From Rhizobium sp. SEMIA4064 (GTDB taxonomy: Bacteria > Pseudomonadota > Alphaproteobacteria > Rhizobiales > Rhizobiaceae), in NCBI RefSeq assembly GCF_003025035.1, contig NZ_PYJN01000010.1:1-64000 (forward strand): a DNA stretch of 64,000 bases. Reading direction: 5' to 3'. Each line of letters starts with the position of its first letter. Position 1 is the stretch's first letter. The notes below the pieces were generated by a model that was given only the letters and a program-made list of their open reading frames with translations, had not been told where the DNA came from and did no database searches. Below are positions 19,400 through 28,356 of this stretch, in pieces. The translations under genes were made by a program, and so were the position numbers.

Positions 19400-20178
19400 T
19401 CGGCGGGCTCCCGCTTCGCCAATTCCCGCTGGATAAGCCCCCGCTCCGGCAGGCAATCCTCAGCATCCTCGTCCCAACGCTCGGCCATGGCTCGCGCCTT
19501 GATGAGATTGTCAGGGCTCATGATGTCCTCTGTCTGGCCCCAGCCGACGAGTTCGCGCGCGATCAGCAGCGTCTGCGGAAAATGCGCGCGCACCTGATCA
19601 AAATCATGCAGCACGGCAATCACCGTGCGCCCGTCGCCATGCCACCGCAGGACAATGTCGAGGAGGTCGCGTGTCGTGCGCTGGTCGATGGCGGTAAAGG
19701 GCTCGTCGAGAAGGATGACGCGGGCGTCTTGCAGCAGCAGCCGCGCGAAGAGTACGCGCTGGAATTGCCCGGCCGAAAGCGAGCCGATATGCCGGCGCTC
19801 GAAGCCGGTGAGCCCCACCGCCGCGAGCGCATCCCGGGCGTGCTCCGCATCCGCACGCGAGAAGCGGCCGAAGGCGCCGGAATTTTTCCAGGCGCCGAGC
19901 ATGATGGTATCGGCGACCGAGATCGGAAAACGCCTGATGATGTCAGCCGCCTGCGGCAGATAGCCGAAATCGTTGCGCGTCAGCCCACCACGATCGATAG
20001 TCCCTTCCGCCGGTCTCAATTCGCCGATGATCGCCTTCAAGAGCGTCGATTTTCCGGCCCCGTTCGGCCCAGCAATCGCCGTCAGGCTGCCGGCCTGGAA
20101 GGCGCCGGAAACGTGATGCACGGCGGGATGGCGATCATAGGTCACGGTGAGATTGTTGAGGCGGATCGAAGCACTCAT
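19396..20178 (-). CDS. aztA: Zinc-type ABC transporter ATP-binding protein (AztA/ZnuC-like)
   Basis: 260 residues. Walker A GPNGAGKS at 37-44, Q-loop in FGYLPQAADI, signature LSAGQFQRVLFARLLL, Walker B VILLDEPF and the switch His in AVLHDFDQV are all present. The segment ISVADTIMLGAWKNSG resembles the AztA pattern more than ZnuC. A 30-residue Glu/Arg-rich tail follows the core. Its start overlaps a short hydrophobic upstream frame by four bases. It is the first large gene of the operon aztA-aztB-aztC. Symbol tentative. Confidence 0.85.
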   Translation of the reverse strand: MSASIRLNNLTVTYDRHPAVHHVSGAFQAGSLTAIAGPNGAGKSTLLKAIIGELRPAEGTIDRGGLTRNDFGYLPQAADIIRRFPISVADTIMLGAWKNSGAFGRFSRADAEHARDALAAVGLTGFERRHIGSLSAGQFQRVLFARLLLQDARVILLDEPFTAIDQRTTRDLLDIVLRWHGDGRTVIAVLHDFDQVRAHFPQTLLIARELVGWGQTEDIMSPDNLIKARAMAERWDEDAEDCLPERGLIQRELAKREPAE

Positions 20179-20303
20179 GCCAGCGCCACCGCCCAGCCGA
20201 TCGTCGCCCAGAGGATTGCGATACCGATCGCAACGAACGCGAGACGCGTCATTGCAGAACGGCCAATTAAGGAGGAGGCAAAGGGATTATTTCGGAAAGG
20301 CAT
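20175..20303 (-). CDS. Possible short hydrophobic leader protein before the ATPase gene
   Basis: A 42-residue frame from ATG 20303, or 25 residues from ATG 20252 (MTRLAFVAIGIAILWATIGWAVALA without its last five would fit the rule; the core is one membrane helix). It ends in an ATGA overlap with aztA, which is the same coupling seen between aztA and aztB. It starts 14 nt after the Zur-like dyad. No good ribosome site is visible for either start, so it may be a coupling leader or not translated at all. Confidence 0.35.
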   Translation of the reverse strand: MPFRNNPFASSLIGRSAMTRLAFVAIGIAILWATIGWAVALA

Positions 20304-20316
20304 GTGGCAACTCGCA

Positions 20317-20332
20317 TAATGTAATAACATTA
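20317..20332 (-). promoter_or_regulatory. Zur-like operator upstream of the zinc transporter operon
   Basis: TAATGTAATAACATTA: 6-bp perfect arms TAATGT/ACATTA around AATA. It resembles the Zur boxes of alphaproteobacteria and lies about 140 bp upstream of aztA with only the short hydrophobic frame between. This would make the operon repressed in zinc excess. Confidence 0.6.
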
Positions 20333-20424
20333 CGTCTTGTTGCGAAGGGAATACGGCAAAAAAGTGGCGATGACAGGGTTCGAGCCGTTGCAACGCAATC
20401 CGAAACTGTGAAATCTGGCAGGAA

Positions 20425-20448
20425 TGCTATATATAGGGCATATATTGT
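20425..20448 (+). promoter_or_regulatory. AT-rich dyad upstream of parDE, candidate autoregulatory operator
   Basis: TGCTATATATAGGGCATATA, an imperfect dyad about 32 bp before the parD start. TGCTATA also opens the operator candidate of the relBE locus at 40349, so the two modules may use related sites. Confidence 0.4.
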
Positions 20449-20479
20449 TATCGGATATCGAGATTACCGGAGCAAACTC

Positions 20480-20725
20480 ATGAATGTCTCTATCGGAGAG
20501 CGTTTGGAAAAGTTCGTGGAGAAAGCCGTTAAAGAAGGGCGCTACAGTTCTGCGAGCGAGGTGGTGCGCGAAGGTTTGCGACTCGTCGAGGAGCGCGAAG
20601 CAAAACTTGCTTCGCTACGCCGCACTTTGGAGGCGTCGATTGCTGCAGGCGGCGACATCTCCGATGAGGAGCTCGGGGCCGCTTTGGATGCTAGAGCTGC
20701 AGAACTCGCCAAAGAGGGGTATTGA
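20480..20725 (+). CDS. parD: ParD-type antitoxin
   Basis: 81 residues from ATG 20480, with CGGAG eight nt upstream. The N-terminus MNVSIGERLEKFVEKAV and SSASEVVREGLRLVEERE match the ribbon-helix-helix DNA-binding domain of ParD. The C-terminal part (LGAALDARAAELAKEGY) would wrap the toxin. It neutralises ParE and represses its own promoter. It is directly followed, without a gap, by parE. Confidence 0.88.
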   Translation: MNVSIGERLEKFVEKAVKEGRYSSASEVVREGLRLVEEREAKLASLRRTLEASIAAGGDISDEELGAALDARAAELAKEGY

Positions 20726-21034
20726 GTGGCTCGGCTGCGTTACACGAGAGACGCGCAAAACGACATTCTCAATATCCTGACATTCATCGCACATGAGAGC
20801 GGCAGTCAGAAAATAGCTCTGAAATTTACGACCGCGTTGCGCGGTAAGTGCTCTGATCTTGCGTCGCTACCTGGCCATATGGGACGTCCCAGACCAGAAC
20901 TCCGGCATGACATACGTAGCTATGCCTTCCGGGGCTACGTAATCTTCTTTCACTATGTCGGCGATGTTTTTGAGGTCTTAAAGGTACTCGAAGGCCATCG
21001 CGATCTCGACAGCCATTTTCATCATGATGATTGA
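20726..21034 (+). CDS. parE: ParE-type toxin (RelE/ParE superfamily)
   Basis: 102 residues from GTG 20726, beginning the base after the parD stop. The fold markers are RYTRDAQNDILNILTFIA at the N-terminus, LASLPGHMGRPRPEL in the middle, and RSYAFRGYVIFFHYVGD followed by the C-terminal VLKVLEGHRDL. Classical ParE toxins inhibit DNA gyrase; relatives act as ribosome-dependent RNases, and the sequence alone does not decide. The reading frame is complete, so the module looks functional. Confidence 0.88.
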   Translation: MARLRYTRDAQNDILNILTFIAHESGSQKIALKFTTALRGKCSDLASLPGHMGRPRPELRHDIRSYAFRGYVIFFHYVGDVFEVLKVLEGHRDLDSHFHHDD

Positions 21035-21078
21035 GGCAAAGCAGCGCTCCTCGCACTCCTTTGCCCCTCTGTCGAAAC

Positions 21079-21564
21079 CTAAAGCTGCTCGATCATCGCT
21101 GCCGCGCCGGAAACCGTTGCCTGGCCGGGGCTTTCCTCGATGTTGAGCGACTTCACCACGCCGTCTTCCACCAGCATGGAATAGCGCTTGGAGCGGATGC
21201 CGAGGCCGCCGGCGGAGAGGTCGATGTCGAGGCCGAGGGCTTTGGCGAAAGAGGCGTCCCAGTCGGCAAGGAAGTGGATCTTGCCCATGCCGCCTGAGGA
21301 TTGCGCCCAGGCACCCATGACATGCCAATCATTGACCGCAACGACAGCGATGTCGTCGACACCCTTGGCGAGAATGGTGTCACGGTTTTCCAGATAGCCC
21401 GGCAGATGGTTCAGCGAGCAGGTCGGCGTAAAGGCGCCGGGAACGGCGAAAAGCACGACGCGCTTGCCGGCAAAAAGCTGCTCGGTGCTGATCTCGACCG
21501 GGCCGTCGGCGGTCTTTTCCTTGAAGGTGGCGGCAGGCAGTTTATCGCCAACAGCGATGGTCAT
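21079..21564 (-). CDS. Peroxiredoxin (Prx5/type II)
   Basis: 161 residues. The peroxidatic Cys is C49 in VPGAFTPTCS, followed by LPGYLE; this is the Prx5 motif of glutaredoxin- or thioredoxin-linked peroxidases. The typical WVMGAW-like segment (DWHVMGAWAQ) and FLADWDASFAKALG are present. It reduces hydrogen peroxide and organic hydroperoxides in the cytoplasm. No resolving partner is encoded beside it. Start at ATG 21564 has AAGGAG upstream (read on the minus strand). Confidence 0.93.
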   Translation of the reverse strand: MTIAVGDKLPAATFKEKTADGPVEISTEQLFAGKRVVLFAVPGAFTPTCSLNHLPGYLENRDTILAKGVDDIAVVAVNDWHVMGAWAQSSGGMGKIHFLADWDASFAKALGLDIDLSAGGLGIRSKRYSMLVEDGVVKSLNIEESPGQATVSGAAAMIEQL

Positions 21565-21646
21565 GGCATTCTCCTTGGGTCACAATTTAGGCGGCCGAAC
21601 CGCCGCCCTTTGAATGAAAATGGTTGGGCGAAACTATAGATCCGCG

Positions 21647-22474
21647 CTATTCGAACGCAAGCGTGGTTTCCATGGCGCGTTCACCGTCGATGACAAGGAT
21701 GCCCCAGCTTTTGCCCTTGATATCGTAATTTTTAGGAAGCTTTCCAATCGCGATGTCGGTCGCAAAAGTCTTGCCGTCGCGTGTGCCGTTGGCCTGTTTG
21801 AAAAAGACATAGCCGGTCGGGCCGGTCACGTAGATCGATGGAGCGCTTCCTGTTGTCTCCGGCAGCGTCAGGCGCAGCGAAAGGGTCTTCGCATCGGGCG
21901 AAAGTCGGTGATTTTCGACGGCAAAATCCGCAGAAGGAGCCTGCGGCAGCGAGGCGTTGGCAGCGTCCAGCAAGGCTTGTTCATGCGGCGTCGATTGGCC
22001 GGCCGCCGATAGCGGCAGCGAAAATTCGGCCTGGAAGGGAATGCAGATGTCCTTGCAGAGCCCGATAAAGGCGGTGAGGTGGAGTGTCGATGGCTGTTTG
22101 CCGGTGAGACGGAAGTCAAGCGGCAATGTCACTGGCGCATCATAGCCGATTTCCTGGATCGCGCCGACGGTGATCGGTTTGGGCGTGGGAAAGCTCGTCT
22201 TTTCCAGCGCAACGCCGCTATCGGGCGTCGGGCTCACCTGCGGCGGAATTCCGCTTTCGCCGGGCTCGCGCCAATAGGTGATCCAGCCGGGTGCAGGCTC
22301 GATCTGCAGAGCGGCGCGGATATGACCCTGAGCATCCGGCGCCAGCGCCACCAGCCGCATGCGACCGCCCTCATTGTTTGCCCAGTCGCTCATGGCGGCA
22401 TGGGCGGTGCCTCCAGCCAGTGTTGCGGCGGCCAGTGTTGTTAACAGTGGGATAAAAAAGAGTTTTCCGATCAT
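21647..22474 (-). CDS. DsbD-alpha/ScsB-like periplasmic protein
   Basis: 275 residues from ATG 22474, chosen because the protein then begins with a signal peptide (cleavage after GTAHA); a longer frame to 22537 exists and neither start has a strong ribosome site. The body resembles the N-terminal immunoglobulin-like domain of DsbD/ScsB: APGWITYWREPGESG, IGYDAPVTLPL and the cysteine pair GLCKDICIP. Those cysteines would receive electrons from a transmembrane partner, but the DsbD membrane domain is absent here, so this is a stand-alone domain. Redox role in the periplasm is inferred. Confidence 0.75.
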   Translation of the reverse strand: MIGKLFFIPLLTTLAAATLAGGTAHAAMSDWANNEGGRMRLVALAPDAQGHIRAALQIEPAPGWITYWREPGESGIPPQVSPTPDSGVALEKTSFPTPKPITVGAIQEIGYDAPVTLPLDFRLTGKQPSTLHLTAFIGLCKDICIPFQAEFSLPLSAAGQSTPHEQALLDAANASLPQAPSADFAVENHRLSPDAKTLSLRLTLPETTGSAPSIYVTGPTGYVFFKQANGTRDGKTFATDIAIGKLPKNYDIKGKSWGILVIDGERAMETTLAFE

Positions 22475-22614
22475 GGAACAAGGATTTACCGGATGGCGCA
22501 GGCCTGTGCCAGAACGACGCGAAAAAGAAATGATCATTTTCAGTTGATTGATTTATGACATTGCCCCATCTTCTCTTCGAGGGGCGCAGTTACAGACTGC
22601 AGTCAGGAGGTACG

Positions 22615-23220
22615 ATGTCCCTATCGACGCTGAAGAATAAGAGCGAAAGAGGTTTTCTCGACGGCCAGTTCCTGATTGCCATGCCGGGTATGGAAGACCG
22701 GAATTTCCATCGCACAGTGATCTATATCTGTGCTCATTCCGCTGCCGGCGCCATGGGCTTCGTCATCAACCGCGCGCAGAACCTGACCTTTACCGATGTG
22801 CTGCTGCATCTTGAAATGATCAAGGATGACGATGCTATTCTTCTGCCGCCGGTCGCCCGTGATTTCCCGATCCAAACGGGGGGGCCGGTCGAAAGCGGCC
22901 GTGGCTTCGTCCTGCATTCCGACGACTACATCAGCGACAGCAGTATTCCGGTGAGCGACGATATCAGCCTGACGGCGACATTGGATATCGTGCGCGCCAT
23001 TTCCAAGGGCGGCGGGCCGAAGCGCGCCACCATGCTGCTCGGCTATGCCGGCTGGGGCGCAGGTCAGTTGGAGGCGGAAATCAGCAATAACGGCTGGCTC
23101 AATTGCCCAGCCAATGAAGAGCTGATCTTCGACCGCAGCCTCGACGACAAGTATGAACGAGCGCTGGCATTGATGGGCATCAACGCCGCCATGCTGTCGC
23201 CGCATGCGGGGCACGCCTGA
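22615..23220 (+). CDS. YqgE/AlgH family protein (UPF0301)
   Basis: 201 residues from ATG 22615, which has a perfect AGGAGG four nt upstream. Characteristic segments are [25 protein letters not shown] near the start, [20 protein letters not shown] and [16 protein letters not shown]. AlgH affects alginate production in Pseudomonas, but the biochemical function of the family is unknown. It is a single gene transcribed away from the DsbD-like gene. Confidence 0.92.
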   Translation: MSLSTLKNKSERGFLDGQFLIAMPGMEDRNFHRTVIYICAHSAAGAMGFVINRAQNLTFTDVLLHLEMIKDDDAILLPPVARDFPIQTGGPVESGRGFVLHSDDYISDSSIPVSDDISLTATLDIVRAISKGGGPKRATMLLGYAGWGAGQLEAEISNNGWLNCPANEELIFDRSLDDKYERALALMGINAAMLSPHAGHA

Positions 23221-23315
23221 GCCGTCCACGCCCTTGTGGAACGAAATATTGATAGTGACGTTTCCCTGTCACCGCACCGGCAAGCCCGCCGGTGCCGAAT
23301 GAGGAGGCGTTCGCT

Positions 23316-23507
23316 ATGGGCAGCATGAGTGACAAGGTATCCGGCAAAGCCAACGAGGCCGCTGGTAAGGCCAAACAGGTTGCCGGCAAGGCCACGAAGA
23401 GCAAGAGCATGCACGCCGAAGGCACGGCCCAGAAGGCTAAAGGTAAGGCCCAAGTGGCCGTTGGCAAGGCCAAGGAGAAAGCCAAGGGCGCGGCACACCG
23501 GATTTGA
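23316..23507 (+). CDS. CsbD family stress-response protein
   Basis: 63 residues from ATG 23316, with GAGGAGG eight nt upstream. The sequence is almost all Ala, Lys and Gly in repeated GKAK-type units (KVSGKANEAAGKAKQVAGKATK), the CsbD pattern. CsbD-like proteins are small, hydrophilic and often induced by general stress; their function is unknown. A strong terminator at 23578-23614 ends the single-gene transcript. Confidence 0.88.
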   Translation: MGSMSDKVSGKANEAAGKAKQVAGKATKSKSMHAEGTAQKAKGKAQVAVGKAKEKAKGAAHRI

Positions 23508-23577
23508 TCCGATAGTTCGCTACGCGCCAAGTTAAGTGCTGCGTCCTTTCGCGTGCTGTCGCATGCGCGGCGCAGTG

Positions 23578-23614
23578 AAAGAGCCTGTCACGAAACTCGC
23601 GACGGGCTCTTTTT
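23578..23614 (+). terminator. Terminator after csbD-like gene
   Basis: AAAGAGCC/GGCTCTTT stem with inner GTC/GAC pairing (one bulged G) around an ACGAAACTCGC loop, followed by TTTTT within the right arm and tail. Confidence 0.85.
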
Positions 23615-23648
23615 CTGTTCGTCATGGCCAAGTTTTGGAGCGCTTTGC

Positions 23649-24701
23649 ATGAGGCTTTTCGCCTGCGACCATTGTGGCCAGCCGGTCCATTTCGATAACC
23701 GGCAATGCGTGCGCTGCGGCTATCAGCTCGGCTTTGTTCCCGAACGTCTTGCGATGTATGCGCTGGAGGCGGATGGATCGAATTGGCGCCTAGTCGCCGA
23801 CCCGACCCGTCTCGTCCGCTTCTGCGCCAATGCCGCACTCGATATCTGCAATTGGATGGTTGAGGCCGGTGACCCAGAACCCTTTTGCATCGCCTGCCGT
23901 CACAACCGGCTGGTGCCGAATACCGACACGCGGCAAGGCGTAGACCGCTGGCGGCGCATCGGCCAGGCCGAGCGGCATCTGTTCTATTCGCTGTTGCGTT
24001 GGCATCTGCCGCACCCCGATTGCCGGCAGGATCCCGAGGGTGGCCTGGTCTTCGACTTCCTCGAGGACGAGGTGCAGGGCGGCACTGTTGTGCCGGCCAG
24101 GACCGGCCACGAGGAGGGGCTGATCACCATCCGCGCCGCCGAGGCCGATGATGTGACGCGCGAACAGGCCCGCACGTCGATGAACGAGCCCTACCGCACG
24201 CTGCTCGGCCATTTCCGCCACGAGACCGGCCACTTCATCTGGAACAAGTTGATCCGCGACCGCAATCGGTTCGATGCCTTTCGCGTCGTGTTCGGCGATG
24301 AGCGGGTGGAATACGGCGCGGCGCTACAGCAACACTACGACAACGGCCCGCCGCCAAACTGGCAGGACAATTTCATCAGCGCCTATGCGAGTGCCCACCC
24401 CTGGGAAGATTTTGCCGAGTGTTTCGCGCATTACCTCCACATCGTCGACACGCTTGAGACCGCCCGCTCCTTCGGTCTTGCGGTCGATCCTCGCGGCTAT
24501 CACGAAATGGCGGCGGAGGTGGATTTCAATCCCTATAAAGCTGAGAGCGCCGAACAACTCGTCAGCGCCTGGATTCCGCTGAGCGTCGCGATCAATTCCA
24601 TCCAGCGCAGCATGGGGCAGCCGGATTCCTATCCCTTCATCCTGTCGCCGCCGGTCGTCACCAAGCTGGAATATATCCGACAGGTGATTGCAGAGGCATG
24701 A
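23649..24701 (+). CDS. Putative zinc-binding metallopeptidase (Peptidase_Mx type)
   Basis: 350 residues from ATG 23649, with TTGGAG upstream. An N-terminal zinc ribbon has C6xxC9 and C20xxC23, and a further pair C80xxC83 follows. The metalloprotease motif HETGH (HExxH) is at residues 191-195, with WEDFAECFAHYLH near 260 likely giving the third ligand. The family is widespread and cytosolic but not characterised; substrates are unknown. It is a single gene, convergent with the EAL-domain gene. Confidence 0.85.
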   Translation: MRLFACDHCGQPVHFDNRQCVRCGYQLGFVPERLAMYALEADGSNWRLVADPTRLVRFCANAALDICNWMVEAGDPEPFCIACRHNRLVPNTDTRQGVDRWRRIGQAERHLFYSLLRWHLPHPDCRQDPEGGLVFDFLEDEVQGGTVVPARTGHEEGLITIRAAEADDVTREQARTSMNEPYRTLLGHFRHETGHFIWNKLIRDRNRFDAFRVVFGDERVEYGAALQQHYDNGPPPNWQDNFISAYASAHPWEDFAECFAHYLHIVDTLETARSFGLAVDPRGYHEMAAEVDFNPYKAESAEQLVSAWIPLSVAINSIQRSMGQPDSYPFILSPPVVTKLEYIRQVIAEA

Positions 24702-24782
24702 TCTGCCTTCTCTGCAAACGAGGAAAGGAGGCCCGAAGCGCAAGCGCCGTACAGGCCTCTCACTGATAGGCGAGGGCGCCGG

Positions 24783-27695
24783 CTACGCCCGCTTCGTCAG
24801 CGGAAAGCGTTCCTTCAGCAGGCGCACCACTGAATCCGAGCCCATCGGCGGACCGAAGATGAAGCTCTGGCCATAGGCACAGCCCATCTTGGCGAGTTCG
24901 AGCGCATCCTCTTCCGACTCGATGCCTTCGGCGACGACACGCATGTTGAGCTCGCGCGCCATGGAAATCACCGAGCGCAGAAGCACGGCCTTCTTGTCGC
25001 TTTCATCACGCACCATCGCCTTGTCGAGCTTGATCGTGTCGAACGGGAAGCGGGTGAGATAGGAGAGCGAGGAGTAACCGGTGCCGAAATCGTCAAGCGC
25101 CAGGCCGATGCCTGCTTCGCGCAGCTTGCCCAGCACAAGGCGGGCCTGTTCCGGATTCTCCATCACCTGCGATTCCGTCAATTCGAGCTTGATGCGGTTC
25201 GGCTCGCAATGGGTTTTGGCGAGCAGGGCGCGGATATCGTCATAGAGCTCATTGTTGAGGAGCTGCACGCTGGACAGGTTGATGGAAACGAAGAGCGGCA
25301 GGTCGCCGGTCTGGCGCTGCCAGCCCATCAGGTCATTGGTCGCCTGCTCCATCGCAAACATGCCGAGCGGGCCGATAATGTCGGAAGCCTCGGCGATCGG
25401 GATGAATTCCGACGGCGGAATATTGCCGCGTTTCGGATGCTCCCAGCGCATCAGCGCCTCGAAACCGGCGATTTCGGCATCTTCCAGCCGAACGATCGGT
25501 TGATAAACCAGCGACAGTTCCTTGCGCTCGACGGCGCGGCGAAGGTCCGTTTCAAGCTGCAGGCGGTCGGTACCGAAGCTGCGGAACGCAGGCTGGAAAG
25601 GTTCGACGCGATTGCCGCCAGCGCGCTTGGCGCGGTACATGGCAAGCTCGGCGTCACTCATGAGACCGGTCGCGCTCTCCTGCTGGTCGACCCAGGAGGT
25701 CAGCCCGATCGAAGCCGTCAGGATGATTTCGCGATTGGCGAAATTGATTGGCACCATGATCGCCTTGCTGATCGCATCGGCGAAATCGGCAACCTTCGCC
25801 GGGTCGCGTTCGGAAACTAGAATAAGGCCGAACTGATCGCCGGAAAGCCGCGCCAGCGTGTCCTGCGGCTTCATCAGGCGGCGCAGGCGCCGCGTCAGCG
25901 CGATCAGGATATTGTCGCCGGCAGCGACACCGAGTGTATCGTTAACCAGCTTATAGCGGTCGATGTCGATCACCATCACAGTCGGACGCACCTGATTGCC
26001 TTCCGGTGCCAAGGTGAGAACGGCCTGCAGGCGGTCGATGAAGACCTGGCGGTTCGGCAGGCCAGTCAGATTGTCGTGCAGCGCGTCGTGCAGCAGCCGC
26101 TCGATCGAATTCTTCTGCTCGGTGACGTCGACGACGGTGCCGACGCAGCGGATGATTTCGCCGTTCGAGCCGAGCACCGGCCGGGCGCGGATCGACAGCC
26201 AGTGGAAATGCCCGTCTTCGGCGCGAATCCGGAACTCATGGTTCAGCCGGCCTCGGCGGTGTTCGAGGAGCACGTCGAGCGTCGCGCGGAAGCGGTCGCG
26301 GTCGTCGGGGTGCAAGCGCGGCAGCCAGTTGCGCGCCGCGCCATGCATGGTGCCGGGCGACAGGCCGAGTTTCATCGAGATATCCGGTGTCGTCACCACG
26401 CGGTCGCGTGCCACGTCCCAATCCCAAACCGTATCGCCGGAGCCGGTGAGCGCCAAGGATTGCCGCTCGAGATCGGAAAACAGGCCCTGCTGAAATGCGC
26501 CGCCGGCAAAGGCGTGCTGCATCACCGTAAACCCGATCAGCAGCACGATCAGAACGAGGCCGCCGCCGAGCGCCGGCTGGATGATGTCGTTGTCGAGCTT
26601 GCCGGTGATCGTCATCCAGGCGCCGAACAGCCAGACCAGGATCAGCGCCCAGGCGGGCACCAGCAGAATGGCGCGGTCATAGCGGCTGAAGCCGAGATAG
26701 ATGATCAGCAGCAGGCCCGCGGTTGCCGTCAGTGCCAACGACAGCCGCGCGACACCGGCCGCGATCGACGGATCATAGATCGCGACGCCGAAGAGAAGGG
26801 CGAGACCGAGTACCCAGGCAAGGGTCACATAGCCCAGATGCGCATGCCAGCGATTGAGGTTCAGATAGGTGAATAGGAAGATCACCAGGCTCGAAGCGAG
26901 CGCCACCTCCGCACAGGCGCGCCATATTCGCTGATCGCTGGAAGTGATGCTGATAAGTTTGCCGAGGAAACCGAAGTCGACGCAGATATAGCCGAGCACC
27001 GCCCAGGCAAGCGCGGCCGTCGCCGGCAGCATCGAGGTGCCTTTGACGACGAAGAGAATGGTCAGGAACACCGCCAGCAGACCGGCAATGCCAAGCACGA
27101 TGCCGCGATAGAGCGTGAAGGCGTTGACCGTATCCTTGTAGGCATTCGGCTCCCAGAGATAGAGCTGCGGCAGGCTGGGTGAGGAGAGTTCGGCGACGAA
27201 AGTCACGACCGCGCCGGGGTTCAGCGTGATGCGGAAAACATCCGCCTCGTCGCTCGGCTGCCGGTCGAGGGCAAAGCCTTCGCTCGGCGTGATCGCGATA
27301 ATGCGTTGCGAGCCGAGATCCGGCCAGAACAATTTCGAGTTCACCAGACGGAAGTGGGGCGCGACGATGACGCGTTCGAGCTGCTCTTCCGAGACATTGG
27401 CGAGTGCAAAGACGGCCCAGTCGCCCTGATGGTTCGGCGAAGAAGAGCGTACCTCAATACGGCGGCGAATGCCGTCGGCGCCGGCTGCGGTGGAAACCTG
27501 AAAGGCCTCGCCCTGATTGGTGTAGATCTCGGTCGTCGCTGTCAGGTCAAGCGCGGTGTCGTCGCGCGAAATCTTCACGGGTTCGGCTGCGTGCGCCATG
27601 CCGGCAAGGAAGAACAACAGCACAGCCGTGAGCGTCGCGAGGATCGCGGACAACCATTTGGCCAATGGCGGGGTCGGCGTGAGATCGGCGGTCAT
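24783..27695 (-). CDS. Membrane PAS-GGDEF-EAL protein (cyclic-di-GMP turnover)
   Basis: 970 residues. Order: signal/first helix (about 13-37), a periplasmic sensory region to about 190 (7TMR-DISM-like), seven membrane helices (about 195-395), a PAS_3 domain (about 415-535), GGDEF (about 540-700) and EAL (about 715-960). The GGDEF active site reads SGDQF, so diguanylate cyclase activity is probably lost. The EAL side keeps EALMR, DDFGTGYSS, KLDKAMV and EGIES, so it should hydrolyse cyclic-di-GMP. Its start overlaps the GNAT stop by four bases, the last step of the thrC-M16-GNAT-EAL chain. Confidence 0.9.
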   Translation of the reverse strand: MTADLTPTPPLAKWLSAILATLTAVLLFFLAGMAHAAEPVKISRDDTALDLTATTEIYTNQGEAFQVSTAAGADGIRRRIEVRSSSPNHQGDWAVFALANVSEEQLERVIVAPHFRLVNSKLFWPDLGSQRIIAITPSEGFALDRQPSDEADVFRITLNPGAVVTFVAELSSPSLPQLYLWEPNAYKDTVNAFTLYRGIVLGIAGLLAVFLTILFVVKGTSMLPATAALAWAVLGYICVDFGFLGKLISITSSDQRIWRACAEVALASSLVIFLFTYLNLNRWHAHLGYVTLAWVLGLALLFGVAIYDPSIAAGVARLSLALTATAGLLLIIYLGFSRYDRAILLVPAWALILVWLFGAWMTITGKLDNDIIQPALGGGLVLIVLLIGFTVMQHAFAGGAFQQGLFSDLERQSLALTGSGDTVWDWDVARDRVVTTPDISMKLGLSPGTMHGAARNWLPRLHPDDRDRFRATLDVLLEHRRGRLNHEFRIRAEDGHFHWLSIRARPVLGSNGEIIRCVGTVVDVTEQKNSIERLLHDALHDNLTGLPNRQVFIDRLQAVLTLAPEGNQVRPTVMVIDIDRYKLVNDTLGVAAGDNILIALTRRLRRLMKPQDTLARLSGDQFGLILVSERDPAKVADFADAISKAIMVPINFANREIILTASIGLTSWVDQQESATGLMSDAELAMYRAKRAGGNRVEPFQPAFRSFGTDRLQLETDLRRAVERKELSLVYQPIVRLEDAEIAGFEALMRWEHPKRGNIPPSEFIPIAEASDIIGPLGMFAMEQATNDLMGWQRQTGDLPLFVSINLSSVQLLNNELYDDIRALLAKTHCEPNRIKLELTESQVMENPEQARLVLGKLREAGIGLALDDFGTGYSSLSYLTRFPFDTIKLDKAMVRDESDKKAVLLRSVISMARELNMRVVAEGIESEEDALELAKMGCAYGQSFIFGPPMGSDSVVRLLKERFPLTKRA

Positions 27696-28306
27696 CGTTT
27701 GTCGGATTTTCTGCTCGGGTCGACGTCGGACGCCAACCGGGAAAACATCACGTGATCACGCCACTGACCGTTAATTTTTAGATAACCGCGCAAATGACCT
27801 TCCCGTTGGAAACCGGCCTTTTCCAAAAGCCGCATGCTACGCTCATTATCCGGAATACAGGCTGCTTCAATACGGTGCAACTCAAGTCCCGAAAAGATAT
27901 AGGGTATAACCAACTGAAGTGCGGCGAACATATGGCCCTGGCCCGAATGCCGCTCGCCCATCCAATAGCCAATCATGCAGCTTTGTGCAGCACCACGACG
28001 GATGTAACCGATGGTAATGCCGCCGAGCAAGGTCATATTCTCTTTAAGAAAAATGAAAAGGGGAATCGCCTGGCCGGAACTGTATTCCTGCTTTCCCCGG
28101 ATGACACGGGCCCGATAGGCGCCCTCGGTCAGTTCGTCATGTCGCCAGGTAGGCTCCCAGGGTTCCAGGAAGCGCCGGCTTTCGGCCCGCAACCGGTGCC
28201 ATTGATTGAAGTCGGAATAGCGCGGCAGACGCAGCAGATAGGTCGCGTTTTCGAGTTCGACCGCGTCCGGATGACGTGACAGAAACCGAAAGACCGATTT
28301 TTGCAT
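27692..28306 (-). CDS. RimJ/RimL-type GNAT N-acetyltransferase
   Basis: 204 residues from ATG 28306 (MQKSVFRFL); ATG 28339 is an alternative. GNAT pattern: YLLRLPRYSDFNQWHRLRAESRRFLEPWEP at the start, IGYWMGERHSGQGHMFAAL acetyl-CoA loop, and ELHRIEAACIPDNERSMRLLEKAGFQREG typical of RimJ/RimL proteins that acetylate N-terminal amines of ribosomal or other proteins. It is placed between the M16 peptidase and the EAL protein genes and overlaps the latter by four bases. Confidence 0.88.
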   Translation of the reverse strand: MQKSVFRFLSRHPDAVELENATYLLRLPRYSDFNQWHRLRAESRRFLEPWEPTWRHDELTEGAYRARVIRGKQEYSSGQAIPLFIFLKENMTLLGGITIGYIRRGAAQSCMIGYWMGERHSGQGHMFAALQLVIPYIFSGLELHRIEAACIPDNERSMRLLEKAGFQREGHLRGYLKINGQWRDHVMFSRLASDVDPSRKSDKR

Positions 28307-28356
28307 TCCGCCCAGTACTCCCCAAAAGATTGAACCCATCGGCTCGCGATGCGGTC

